NCBI GenBank assembly: GCA_021794855.1
Contig: JAJYPZ010000003.1
Coordinates: 1-13,888 of the forward strand
Direction of reading: 5' to 3'
Source of the DNA: Pseudomonadota bacterium
GTDB lineage: Bacteria > Pseudomonadota > Gammaproteobacteria > Burkholderiales > Sulfuriferulaceae
Length of the DNA: 13,888 bases
Under the pieces are notes generated by a model. The model made no database searches. It worked only from the letters and a program-made list of their open reading frames with translations, and was not told where the DNA came from. Shown here one piece after another: positions 1-6,188 of the stretch. Position 1 is the first letter of the stretch, and each line of letters starts with the position of its first letter. Made by a program: the position numbers and the translations under genes.

Positions 1-2
1 TA

Positions 3-623
3 CCGAACGCGGGCATCCTGCTGGCCCAAAACGACTACAGTGCCGATGCACGCCCGCTGACCTACCCAAACAGGCAGAAAATTTACGGAACCTATACGCG
101 CACTTACATTCAAGATAACCGAAAAACCATGGGGACCTTCAGCGGCAAAAACGAGCCGGGCACGCTCATGCTAAACGCAGCCCGACCGAAATCGGGTTAT
201 AACTCCGCCGTACTGGATCAATACACGACCGACAAACGGAGTTTTAATGCTCGAAAAAAGCAATTGGCCGAGGAAGTCAGAAAACATAACGAAAACCTGG
301 ACTGGAGCAACAGGGAGAGATTTTCCGGCGACAAAAGAGTGTACGTTACGTATACCCGGCAAAACGTGGTGACCGGCGTGCGCAAATACGGCACCTATAT
401 CGGTTATGGCAACCCGCACGGTATCGTGGCGGGAAATACCCGGGTAGCACCCGGATATTATCATCGGGATGCGAACGGCAATCTGGTTGACGACAGGAAT
501 TTTGACCAGCCGAAACTGCATACGCACACCACGGACATGAATCAATTCGTGTATCAGGCCAACGATCTGGCCGAAGAGCTGCGCGATAACCGGGAGGACG
601 ACAACGAACCTTATCTGCGTTAA
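3..623 (+). CDS. Hypothetical protein with duplicated module, 5' end outside window
   Basis: The reading frame is open from the first bases of the window, so the gene starts upstream; the ATG at 129 is internal and should not be taken as the start. About 206 residues are visible, ending in TAA. I do not recognise a named family. The visible part holds two diverged copies of one module, at about 78-296 and 336-599. Both open with [KR][IV]Y.TYTR, followed by GT..G and a Pro, then a G-Y segment, then TTD and a charged helix ending LAEE[VL]R. No membrane segment or signal is visible in this part. The TYTR...GxGxP pattern reminds me of C-terminal modules of secreted or polymorphic-toxin-like proteins, but this is only an impression. 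A hairpin suitable for termination follows directly. High confidence that it is coding, low on function. Confidence 0.75.
   Translation, partial: PNAGILLAQNDYSADARPLTYPNRQKIYGTYTRTYIQDNRKTMGTFSGKNEPGTLMLNAARPKSGYNSAVLDQYTTDKRSFNARKKQLAEEVRKHNENLDWSNRERFSGDKRVYVTYTRQNVVTGVRKYGTYIGYGNPHGIVAGNTRVAPGYYHRDANGNLVDDRNFDQPKLHTHTTDMNQFVYQANDLAEELRDNREDDNEPYLR
78..296 (+). repeat. Protein-level repeat, copy 1 of duplicated module
   Basis: Encodes KIYGTYTR ... GTFSG ... NEPG ... SGY ... TTDKRSF ... LAEEVRK. Aligns along its whole length with the segment at 336-599 of the same reading frame. Similarity is at protein level; the DNA copies have diverged strongly, so this is an old duplication. Confidence 0.6.
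336..599 (+). repeat. Protein-level repeat, copy 2 of duplicated module
   Basis: Encodes RVYVTYTR ... GTYIG ... GNPHG ... PGY ... TTDMNQF ... LAEELRD, matching the order and spacing of copy 1 at 78-296. Copy 2 is about 15 residues longer, mainly because of a DANGNLVDDRN-type insertion before the TTD motif. Confidence 0.6.
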
Positions 624-624
624 C

Positions 625-655
625 GCGGGACCAAACGTAATCGGCCCGCTCTTTT
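625..655 (+). terminator. Probable intrinsic terminator after the first gene
   Basis: Two bases after the TAA, GCGGG-A-CC at 625-632 can pair with GGCCCGC at 643-649 (seven pairs with one bulged A, 10-base loop). It is followed by TCTTTTCC. Fits a rho-independent terminator for the plus-strand gene, placed before the convergent yaeQ. Confidence 0.5.
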
Positions 656-739
656 CCGTCTTTACAAGCGGCAGGGGATGGGCGTTGCCGGTATCGCTGC
701 GGCAGAATTCCCGAATCAGCGATTACTTCCGCCGACTCA

Positions 740-1294
740 TCAGGCCGCTTCGAAGAATTCTTTCAATACCGTGCGCTCGACCATTACGCTAGCTTTGCCG
801 TCGCTCAGCCATAACTGACCATCCTGCACCGTGCATTGCAATTGCATGTTGCGCTGTGCGAGAGCCGCCAGAGCCCGCGTGCTTTCCAGCGGAAGATTAA
901 TCACCGTAAGATTTTTTTGCCGGGCAAACTGGCTGCTGTTTTGCGCATACCAGATATCGGCCGTCCTGCCGCCGTAGCAGATAACGATGACCTGACGTGC
1001 GCGACCGCAGGCTTTGCGTATCAGTTTTTCGTCGGGCGTTCCGACGTCTATCCACAATTCGATGGCGCCGGTCAGGTCTTTCCGCCAAAGATCGGCTTCT
1101 TCCTCCATCGTCATGCCCTGACCGAACTCCAGATATTCGTGCGCGTAAACGGCAAAAGCCAGCAATCGCACCATCATGCGCTCGTCGGTTTCCGAAGGAT
1201 GGCGAGCCAAGGTCAGCGCATGATCCTGATAATAATGCCGGTCCATATCCGCGATTTGCAGATTAGCCTTGAAGATAGTCGCTTTAATGGCCAT
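740..1294 (-). CDS. yaeQ: YaeQ family protein
   Basis: A 184-residue protein that closely follows E. coli YaeQ in length and motifs: start MAIKATIFKA, ARHPSETDERMM at residues 30-41, WIDVGTPDEKLIRKA at 81-95, and a C-terminal MQLQ.TVQDG.LWLSD block. YaeQ proteins have a PD-(D/E)XK nuclease-like fold; their biochemical role is not settled (E. coli YaeQ was first described as a suppressor in an rfaH transcription-elongation context). It is the third gene of a minus-strand run, 51 bp after the dut stop, and its own stop faces the convergent gene ending at 623. ATG start, TGA stop. Cytoplasmic; no signal or TM segment. The family assignment is secure, the function is not. Confidence 0.92.
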   Translation of the reverse strand: MAIKATIFKANLQIADMDRHYYQDHALTLARHPSETDERMMVRLLAFAVYAHEYLEFGQGMTMEEEADLWRKDLTGAIELWIDVGTPDEKLIRKACGRARQVIVICYGGRTADIWYAQNSSQFARQKNLTVINLPLESTRALAALAQRNMQLQCTVQDGQLWLSDGKASVMVERTVLKEFFEAA

Positions 1295-1345
1295 ATTTGT
1301 TATACCGGGCCGACCGGAAATGAGCGCGCAAAACGGTGCCGATCA

Positions 1346-1795
1346 TTAACGTCCGGTACTTCCAAAACCACCCGTACCGCGTTCGCTGGCAACAAATTCG
1401 TCGACAATGTTGAATTGCACGCGCACTACCGGAATCACCACCAGTTGCGCAATTCGCTCCAGGGGATTAATGGTAAAAGCAGTATCGCCGCGATTCCACA
1501 TCGACACGAAAATCTGCCCCTGATAATCCGAATCGATCAGCCCGACCAGATTGCCGAGTACGATACCGTGCTTGTGGCCCAACCCCGACCGCGGCAAAAC
1601 CACGGCGGCCAGGTCCGGCTATGCAATATGTGTAGCAAGGCCAGCGGGAATCAGCAGCGTCTGCCCGGGGGCGAGCTCCATCGGCAGTTCCGTACACGCC
1701 CTCAAGTCAATACCGGCAGACCCTGCCGTCGCATAAGCGGGAGGATGATCGTGCAGCCGCGCATCGAGAATTTTAATATCTATGATCTGTGCCAT
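1346..1795 (-). pseudogene. dut: dUTPase (dut) interrupted by an in-frame TAG codon
   Basis: Read from the ATG at 1795 this is a 149-codon dUTP pyrophosphatase frame (E. coli Dut has about 151) whose only fault is TAG at codon 59 (1619-1621). Trimeric dUTPases hydrolyse dUTP to dUMP and PPi, keeping uracil out of DNA and supplying dTMP synthesis. All five family motifs are present: [10 protein letters not shown] (24-33, before the stop), [11 protein letters not shown] (68-78), GLIDSDYQG with the catalytic Asp near 88, the ERIAQLV block (about 113-119) and glycine-rich [10 protein letters not shown] (139-148). Homologues usually have an acidic residue at position 59 (IA-D/E-P), so a single GAG-to-TAG change explains the stop. 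No frameshift or other decay is seen. A restart at GTG 1603 would lack motif 1. The gene sits 15 bp after the coaBC stop, as coaBC-dut is often arranged. It may be a sequencing error, a fresh mutation or a read-through codon. Confidence 0.9.
1619..1621 (-). other. Premature amber codon in dut
   Basis: Plus-strand CTA reads as TAG on the minus strand, exactly in frame with the ATG at 1795 (58 codons upstream) and with the downstream conserved motifs. The surrounding protein reads [20 protein letters not shown]. Confidence 0.9.
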
Positions 1796-1810
1796 GAAAT
1801 TTCCTGAAAC

Positions 1811-3025
1811 TTACGCGCCGTCGTATAAACGGGCGATATGATTGACAAGTTGCCGCGCAATCGTCAGCTTGTCGGCTTTGGGCAAAGGATGGCGACCGTG
1901 GTCGTCGAGCAACAACACTTCATTGTCATCGCTGCCCAAGGCATCCTGGGCGCGGTTGACCACCAGCAGCGGCAAGCGTTTACGCAATCGCTTCGCCTCC
2001 CCCAATTCCGGCAGACGTTCGGTTTCCGCGGCAAATCCTACGCAAAACGGCGGATTCGGCCTATGGCTGACTTGCGCCAGTATATCGACAGTGGGCACTA
2101 ACTCCAACGTCAGCGGCGCCTCCGTTTTTTTCAGTTTATTGATATGCGCCTGCAACGGACGATAATCGGCGACCGCCGCCACGCTAATAAAAATATCGCA
2201 CATAGCGATCTGCCGATTCACCGCGTCGAACATATCGGCGGCGCTTTCCACCGCTATCAGCCGCGCCGCAGCCGGCAGCGGCAGGCACGTCGGGCCGCTG
2301 ATCAGCGTAACGCTGGCGCCGGCTTCGATCGCCGCTTGCGCGACGGCGTATCCCATCTTGCCCGAACTCAAATTAGTCAGCGCCCGCACCGGGTCGATTT
2401 TTTCCAGCGTCGGCCCCGCCGTAATCAGTACGCGCCGTTGCGCCAGCACGGGCTGAGCCTGCCGGGGCTGCCCGCTTGCTGCATGTCGCGCCGCAATCGC
2501 CGCAAAAATCGCCTCGGGTTCCAGCATGCGGCCGGGACCGACCTCGCCGCACGCCTGCTCGCCTGCCGCCGGCCCGAGCAGAGTAACGCCGTCCGCGGCC
2601 AGTTGCCGCGCATTGCGCCGGGTTGCCGGATGATTCCACATCTGCTGGTTCATGGCAGGTGCGATCAACAGCGGACACGACCGCGCCAGACACAAGGTCG
2701 ACAACATGTCATCGGCCAGACCGTGCGCCAGTTTAGCCATGAAATCGGCGCTGGCCGGCGCGACAATCGCCAGCTCGCATTCGCGCACGAGCGCGATATG
2801 CGCCATCCCGTCGCCGTCGGCATCGTCCCACAAATCGGTGTACACGCGCCGACCGGAAAGCGCCTGAAACGTCTTGGCGGCAACGAACTGCGTCGCTGCG
2901 GCCGTCATCGCCACTTGCACCCGGGCGCCGGCCTTCACCAGCAGACGCGTCAACTCGGCCGCTTTGTAAGCGGCGATACCGCCGGTGACTCCCAGCAAAA
3001 TGCGTTTATCGTGTAATTCCGGCAT
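1811..3025 (-). CDS. coaBC: Bifunctional phosphopantothenoylcysteine decarboxylase / phosphopantothenate-cysteine ligase
   Basis: CoaBC (Dfp) carries out two coenzyme A steps: 4'-phosphopantothenate plus cysteine to phosphopantothenoylcysteine (CoaB, CTP-dependent), then FMN-dependent decarboxylation to phosphopantetheine (CoaC). The CoaC domain (about residues 1-185) shows GVTGGIAAYKA, the active-site His in MAHIAL (about 76), PAMNQQMW with the substrate-binding Asn (about 126) and GEQACGEVGPGRM with the catalytic Cys (about 159). The CoaB domain (about 197-404) shows ITAGPTLEKIDPVR, NLSSGKMG, AAVADYRP and the lysine-rich KLKKTE. The ATG at 3025 gives the usual MPELHDKRILLG start and 404 residues; a TTG two codons earlier (3031) is less likely. 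It is probably first in a coaBC-dut-yaeQ transcript. Confidence 0.97.
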   Translation of the reverse strand: MPELHDKRILLGVTGGIAAYKAAELTRLLVKAGARVQVAMTAAATQFVAAKTFQALSGRRVYTDLWDDADGDGMAHIALVRECELAIVAPASADFMAKLAHGLADDMLSTLCLARSCPLLIAPAMNQQMWNHPATRRNARQLAADGVTLLGPAAGEQACGEVGPGRMLEPEAIFAAIAARHAASGQPRQAQPVLAQRRVLITAGPTLEKIDPVRALTNLSSGKMGYAVAQAAIEAGASVTLISGPTCLPLPAAARLIAVESAADMFDAVNRQIAMCDIFISVAAVADYRPLQAHINKLKKTEAPLTLELVPTVDILAQVSHRPNPPFCVGFAAETERLPELGEAKRLRKRLPLLVVNRAQDALGSDDNEVLLLDDHGRHPLPKADKLTIARQLVNHIARLYDGA

Positions 3026-3040
3026 GATCAAGCGCGAGTA

Positions 3041-3060
3041 AAACTAGCATTCTACCGCAG
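3041..3060 (+). repeat. 20-bp direct repeat, copy A (coaBC side)
   Basis: AAACTAGCATTCTACCGCAG; matches 16 of 20 positions with 4568-4587, the last ten being identical. The pair brackets the cNMP-binding and glutaredoxin-like genes. Confidence 0.4.
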
Positions 3061-3170
3061 AATCCGTTGATTTTATGCGACCAAACAGTCAATCGACTTT
3101 CCGTACCTGCCGAACGATCCGACAATTCCCGCTTTAATTTTGAGCAAATCCGGAAAACATCGCTTAGCCC

Positions 3171-3184
3171 GTCGAACGTTCGAC
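3171..3184. promoter_or_regulatory. Perfect 14-bp palindrome, possible operator
   Basis: GTCGAACGTTCGAC is self-complementary over its full length and lies about 146 bp upstream of the coaBC start. No regulator is recognised for it. A chance or hairpin origin is possible. Confidence 0.25.
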
Positions 3185-3427
3185 CCGACACATTCATTTT
3201 TACCGGAGTAACGCGGTGTCGTGTCAGATCCCGCATTCCTGCATTTCAATCAACAACTGTTGGATTGTGAGGTCTGAGCCTAGTGCTCCTCTGGTGCTCC
3301 TTAAGTTACGACTTCGAGATATTCGACTATGCTATCATTTTGCAGCAGCATGATATCCGACCACGGTTTTACATCGAATTGCAGCTCGTTCAAAGATCGT
3401 CTCTGCCTCCGCTCCTTACAATATTCC

Positions 3428-3910
3428 TCAATACCTACCCATCTTGGTGATGTAGTTGGTCAGGTGCTCGGTCTCTTGGCTTACGCGCGCCAGGTTGGCG
3501 TGGGTTATGTTGAATAGTGCGCGCATTACTTTGAAAGCGACGCGCGGGTGGTCGTCGAGTATTTTTTGCAAATCTTCCGGTGTAAGGGTATAGACAGTCG
3601 TCGCACCGACAGAGCGTAGCGTCGCTCTGCGCGGGGTATTTTTGACGAAAGCGCGGGTGCCTGCGCATTCGCCGGCTTTCATGGTGTAGACCCGCTTTTC
3701 TTCGCCTTGTGCGTTCAGGCTGGTGACAATGAGCTGACCATCGGCGAGCATGAACAGGGAGCGGTAAATATCGCCTTCCTTGACCAGAAACTCGCCATCC
3801 TGAAAATGCCGTACATCCATGCGTGCGGCCAGTTGAACAGCTTCTTCCTCGGTCAGCTCGCTTCCCAATGCCGAATTGCGAACAATTTTGTAATCGGTAA
3901 CATCGCTCAT
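3428..3910 (-). CDS. Cyclic nucleotide-binding domain protein without DNA-binding domain
   Basis: A 160-residue protein that is almost entirely a Crp-type cNMP-binding domain: ELTEEEAVQLAARM (about 18-31), FQDGEFLVKEGD (36-47), LFMLADGQLIV, then the phosphate-binding-cassette region AGECAGTRAFVKNTPRRATLRSV (79-101), which keeps the Gly-Glu and the Arg-Ala-Thr of classic cNMP sites. The C-terminal helices (about 111-160) would correspond to the C-helix; there is no helix-turn-helix, so it is not a complete Crp/Fnr regulator. Such stand-alone domains may sense cAMP/cGMP or act through partners. ATG start with an excellent Shine-Dalgarno (AAGGAG, 8-nt spacing); TGA stop. It follows the glutaredoxin-like gene by 140 bp. 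Domain call strong, ligand unknown. Confidence 0.88.
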   Translation of the reverse strand: MSDVTDYKIVRNSALGSELTEEEAVQLAARMDVRHFQDGEFLVKEGDIYRSLFMLADGQLIVTSLNAQGEEKRVYTMKAGECAGTRAFVKNTPRRATLRSVGATTVYTLTPEDLQKILDDHPRVAFKVMRALFNITHANLARVSQETEHLTNYITKMGRY

Positions 3911-3937
3911 CGTTCAATCTCCTTGTTTAAAGTATTC

Positions 3938-3947
3938 ATTGCGCAAT
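3938..3947. promoter_or_regulatory. 10-bp palindrome upstream of the cNMP-domain gene
   Basis: ATTGCGCAAT is a perfect palindrome about 28 bp before the start codon of the minus-strand gene, near where a promoter would lie. Possible operator; no known consensus fits. Confidence 0.25.
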
Positions 3948-4050
3948 ATGATACCGCATAATCATGGTTGTAATGTTGCCGGTATCCTGCTTCAAGCCCC
4001 GCAAGCTTGTGCCGCTCAACCTGCAGGAGACATCAGATATAAGTGGCAAA

Positions 4051-4437
4051 TCAGGCAAATTTTTCCTGCAAATAGCGGATGATTTCGGAAGACTCGTACA
4101 TCCACTGCACGCCTCCTTGCTTATCGGTAATTTTTAAGCACGGCACCTTAACCCGGCCGCCGCCCTGCAACAAAGCTTCGCGGTGTTGCGGAGTTTTTTG
4201 TGCATCCAGGAGCGTGACCGGTAGCGACAAACGGCTCAGCTCTCGCCGGACTTTGATGCAGAAGGGGCAGGTGTTAAATTGATAGAGCGCCAGATTTTTG
4301 CATTGCCGATCGACGAGTTGTTGCGCTTCCGGCTGCCGGACGATGCCCTTGGGCGTGGTCATTTTTTCCCAGAGCAGCATGAACGGAGTCATCACTATCC
4401 TGAGTGTTTTGAAGAACATTTTAAAAAACCATTTCAT
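4051..4437 (-). CDS. Membrane-anchored glutaredoxin / GST-N-terminal-like protein
   Basis: A 128-residue thioredoxin-fold protein. Residues about 1-25 (basic-aromatic, then LRIVMTPFMLLW) look like a membrane anchor or uncleaved signal. Then YQFNTCPFCIKVRREL carries a glutaredoxin-type CPFC redox motif (57-60), the VKVPCL segment holds the cis-Pro (99), and YESSEIIRYL (114-123) is the glutathione-binding end of the fold. Glutaredoxins reduce disulfides or glutathionylated proteins using glutathione; anchored versions occur widely in Proteobacteria but their substrates are not defined. An extra Cys follows the cis-Pro (PCL), which is less usual. TGA stop, ATG start with only a weak ribosome site (GAGA). 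It is upstream of the cNMP-domain gene on the same strand. Fold secure, substrate unknown. Confidence 0.88.
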   Translation of the reverse strand: MKWFFKMFFKTLRIVMTPFMLLWEKMTTPKGIVRQPEAQQLVDRQCKNLALYQFNTCPFCIKVRRELSRLSLPVTLLDAQKTPQHREALLQGGGRVKVPCLKITDKQGGVQWMYESSEIIRYLQEKFA

Positions 4438-4567
4438 TTGAATTCTCGCGATATCGATTTATTGGAAAAGTAGCCCAGTGTAACGGTTTCGGGAAGCTAC
4501 GCAAATCGTGAGGGCAGAATTTGTCGGCTTTGGGCGCACTATCGCTGCCAAAACACGCCGCGGTTAT

Positions 4568-4587
4568 AAAGCCGCACTCTACCGCAG
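4568..4587 (+). repeat. 20-bp direct repeat, copy B (radC side)
   Basis: AAAGCCGCACTCTACCGCAG; partner of 3041-3060 in the same orientation, 16 of 20 identical with an identical TCTACCGCAG end. Confidence 0.4.
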
Positions 4588-4610
4588 CAATCATCTCGTC
4601 ATAAATCTAA

Positions 4611-4636
4611 TGTATACAATAAATTTATTGTGTACA
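4611..4636. promoter_or_regulatory. 26-bp near-perfect palindrome before radC, probable operator
   Basis: TGTATACAATAAA (4611-4623) is followed without a gap by TTTATTGTGTACA (4624-4636), its reverse complement at 12 of 13 positions. Each half has its own small palindrome: TGTATACA (4611-4618) and TTGTGTACACAA (4628-4639). It ends 15 bp before the radC GTG, overlapping the likely promoter/leader. The two-half architecture fits a dimeric or tetrameric repressor such as a GntR-type protein; no regulator is identified here. Confidence 0.5.
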
Positions 4637-4651
4637 CAAAAGAGAATTATC

Positions 4652-5326
4652 GTGGCGATTAGCGACTGGCCTGAATACGAACGCCCGCGCGAGAAATTAT
4701 TGACGCGCGGTGCTGCCGCATTGAGCGATGCGGAATTGCTGGCGATTTTCCTGCGCACCGGCATACCGGGCAAGAGCGCGGTGGATATGGCGCGCGATCT
4801 GATCGCCGAATTCAGAAGCCTGACGCGACTGTTTGCGGCGAGCCATGCCGAATTTTGCGCGTTCCCCGGGCTAGGCGACGCCAAGTACGCGCAGCTCCAG
4901 GCTGTGCTGGAAATGGCGCGTCGCGCGCTGGCCGAGCAGATGCAGCAGGCCGATGCGCTGAATTCTCCCGCCGCGGTGCGCAATTATTTGCGCCTCGCGC
5001 TGGCGGGACGGCAGCACGAAGTATTTTGCGGGGTGTTTCTGGACAGCCAGAATCGGGTGCTGGCGGTCGAGGAATTGTTTCATGGCACGCTTACGCAGGC
5101 CAGCGTGTACCCCCGCGAAGTCGTCAAACGCGCGCTGGCGCATAATGCCGCCGGACTGATTCTGGCGCATAATCATCCTTCGGGCGTGGCGGAACCGAGT
5201 CGCGCCGACGAAAGCCTGACGTCCACGCTCAAATCCGCGCTGGCGCTGGTCGATATCCGGGTCCTGGATCACTTCATCGTCGGCAACGACACGATCACTT
5301 CTTTTGCCGAGCGCGGCCTGTTATAA
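4652..5326 (+). CDS. radC: RadC family JAB/MPN domain protein
   Basis: RadC-type protein of 224 residues (E. coli RadC has 222). The N-terminal part has the usual [14 protein letters not shown] opening and an HhH-like segment [15 protein letters not shown] (about 68-83). The C-terminal JAB domain has a full metalloprotease-like JAMM signature: Glu139/140 (VEELFHG), then AHNHPSG...PSRAD with His173, His175, Ser177 and Asp186. The old DNA-repair role of RadC has been withdrawn, so its function is open. The GTG at 4652 is chosen because the family starts at this point; the longer frame from 4508 adds 48 unrelated residues and would run through the palindrome. A purine-rich AAAAGAGA lies before it. 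It is followed 98 bp later by rpmB, the usual radC-rpmB-rpmG order. Confidence 0.95.
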   Translation: MAISDWPEYERPREKLLTRGAAALSDAELLAIFLRTGIPGKSAVDMARDLIAEFRSLTRLFAASHAEFCAFPGLGDAKYAQLQAVLEMARRALAEQMQQADALNSPAAVRNYLRLALAGRQHEVFCGVFLDSQNRVLAVEELFHGTLTQASVYPREVVKRALAHNAAGLILAHNHPSGVAEPSRADESLTSTLKSALALVDIRVLDHFIVGNDTITSFAERGLL

Positions 5327-5362
5327 GATAAGTCTCTATTATTGAATTTGTCGTATGGAAAC

Positions 5363-5392
5363 TTGACTTTGCTCGACTAAACATGATATAAA
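5363..5392 (+). promoter_or_regulatory. Sigma70-type promoter for rpmB-rpmG
   Basis: TTGACT (5363-5368) and TATAAA (5387-5392) are separated by 18 bp, about 33 bp upstream of the rpmB ATG. Close to consensus and well placed. Confidence 0.65.
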
Positions 5393-5424
5393 TCGCCCTT
5401 TTCCGAATTTCGTGGGAGGTCGTT

Positions 5425-5661
5425 ATGGCCCGTGTATGTCAAATTACCGGCAAGTCGCCAATGTCTGGGAACAATGTTTCCCACGCCAACAATAAAACCA
5501 AGCGCCGTTTCCTGCCTAACCTGCAATCGCGCCGGTTCTGGCTGGAAAATGAAAATCGCTTTATCCGCCTGCGCGTCAGCACCGCAGCGTTGCGCACTAT
5601 CGACAAAAAAGGCATTGAGGTCGTGCTGGAAGAAATGATCGCCAAAGGCGAGAAAATTTAA
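5425..5661 (+). CDS. rpmB: 50S ribosomal protein L28
   Basis: A 78-residue L28 (normal length), part of the large ribosomal subunit near the E-site region. Family hallmarks run throughout: [64 protein letters not shown]. Strong ribosome binding site GGGAGG 5 nt before the ATG. The next gene, rpmG, starts 9 bp after the TAA, so both share one transcript from the promoter at 5363-5392. Confidence 0.99.
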   Translation: MARVCQITGKSPMSGNNVSHANNKTKRRFLPNLQSRRFWLENENRFIRLRVSTAALRTIDKKGIEVVLEEMIAKGEKI

Positions 5662-5670
5662 GGAATAGAC

Positions 5671-5838
5671 ATGGCTAGCAAAATTCGCGAAAAAATCAAG
5701 CTGGAATCTACAGCCGGCACGGGACACTTCTACACGACCAGCAAAAACAAGCGTACTACGCCTGAAAAGCTGGAGTTTATGAAATTCGACCCCAAAGCCA
5801 GAAAGCATGTTCTCTACAAAGAACTCAAGCTGAAGTAA
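5671..5838 (+). CDS. rpmG: 50S ribosomal protein L33
   Basis: A 55-residue L33 starting [20 protein letters not shown], with [20 protein letters not shown] and [14 protein letters not shown] following; the length is standard. It has no CXXC zinc ribbon, i.e. it is the zinc-independent type usual in Proteobacteria. Ribosome site AAGGA precedes the ATG at about 6 nt. Second gene of the rpmB-rpmG unit and followed directly by a terminator-like hairpin. Confidence 0.99.
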   Translation: MASKIREKIKLESTAGTGHFYTTSKNKRTTPEKLEFMKFDPKARKHVLYKELKLK

Positions 5839-5843
5839 CCGAG

Positions 5844-5880
5844 GCATTTGCCTGCTGTATCATTACAGCCGGGCAAAAGC
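5844..5880 (+). terminator. Hairpin terminator after rpmG
   Basis: GCATTTGCCTGCTGTA (5844-5859) pairs with TACAGCCGGGCAAAAGC (5864-5880) over about 16 pairs with one mismatch and one bulge; the loop is TCAT. It starts six bases after the rpmG stop. The T-run after it is weak (TGTTCTTA), so efficiency is uncertain. Confidence 0.55.
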
Positions 5881-5987
5881 TGTTCTTAGCACCCCCGCCA
5901 TTTCCCTGCTCGCTCTTTCGAACATTTTCACCCGGGCTATTACCTTACTGCTGGTTTAGCTGCCGGGGCAAATACCGCTTCCGATTG

Positions 5988-6023
5988 TGGCAACCTGACC
6001 TATTTGCAAAATTCAGGTTGCCA
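5988..6023. terminator. Perfect 11-bp inverted repeat, terminator or RNA structure
   Basis: TGGCAACCTGA (5988-5998) and TCAGGTTGCCA (6013-6023) are exact reverse complements with a 14-base loop, followed by TTTTAG. It may be a second terminator for rpmB-rpmG, or an element controlling the downstream cyclase gene. The rest of the 385-bp gap 5839-6223 shows no other gene beyond the leader ORF at 6144. Confidence 0.45.
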
Positions 6024-6143
6024 TTTTAGAATGAATTGTCATAATTGCATCATCCGGTAATCGTCTCTTCTTTCTCGCCAGCAACCGGGAAACAGTATTC
6101 AACGTACAAAAGCGGCGGTGAACTCAATACTAAGGAGGACGGC

Positions 6144-6188
6144 ATGCCTATTTTTCATCCCTATTCGTATCGCCTGCTTTTCCTTTGA
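6144..6188 (+). CDS. Possible 14-residue leader peptide
   Basis: A short ORF, MPIFHPYSYRLLFL then TGA, preceded by one of the best Shine-Dalgarno sequences of the window (AAGGAGGA, about 5 nt before the ATG). It ends 35 bp before the diguanylate cyclase ATG and is in a different frame, so it is not an N-terminal extension of that gene. The peptide is hydrophobic and aromatic, with two Tyr and a LLFL end. By position it could be a translated leader that controls the downstream gene, or a tiny membrane peptide. The evidence is only the ribosome site and position. Confidence 0.4.
   Translation: MPIFHPYSYRLLFL

Larger units (their letters stand above)
3026..3427. other. 402-bp non-coding spacer upstream of coaBC
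   Basis: No convincing gene. It must hold the coaBC promoter; TAGAAT on the minus strand (plus 3047-3052) is a possible -10, with no clear -35. It also has a perfect 14-bp palindrome GTCGAACGTTCGAC (3171-3184), a small inverted repeat CAACA-AC-TGTTG (3251-3262) and a short tandem GTGCTCC repeat near 3284-3300. Short open frames here have no recognisable content. Confidence 0.5.

Noticed and set aside
1467..1697. Frameshift explanation for the broken dut gene
   Set aside because: The neighbouring frame is open here but encodes nothing like dUTPase; the correct frame is continuous across the TAG, so a substitution, not an indel, is the cause.
836..1807. Long plus-strand open frame of 323 codons opposite yaeQ and dut
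   Set aside because: It is antisense to two recognisable genes, has no family-like content and no ribosome site; it stays open by codon bias of the opposite strand.
2144..3016. 290-codon plus-strand frame opposite coaBC
   Set aside because: Arg/Gln/His-rich shadow composition; the minus strand encodes CoaBC with all catalytic residues.
3171..3184. GTCGAACGTTCGAC as a LexA (SOS) box
   Set aside because: It lacks the spacing of both the CTGT-N8-ACAG and the GAAC-N4-GTTC types of LexA site.
3067..3517. Short plus-strand frames in the spacer upstream of coaBC
   Set aside because: No ribosome sites, no recognisable content; one runs into the 3' end of the cNMP-domain gene.
4508..4651. 48-residue N-terminal extension of RadC from an upstream GTG
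   Set aside because: The added residues match nothing, include the palindrome, and the family starts at ISDWP, directly after the GTG at 4652.
5377..5847. 156-codon minus-strand frame across rpmB-rpmG
   Set aside because: Opposite strand of two certain ribosomal protein genes.
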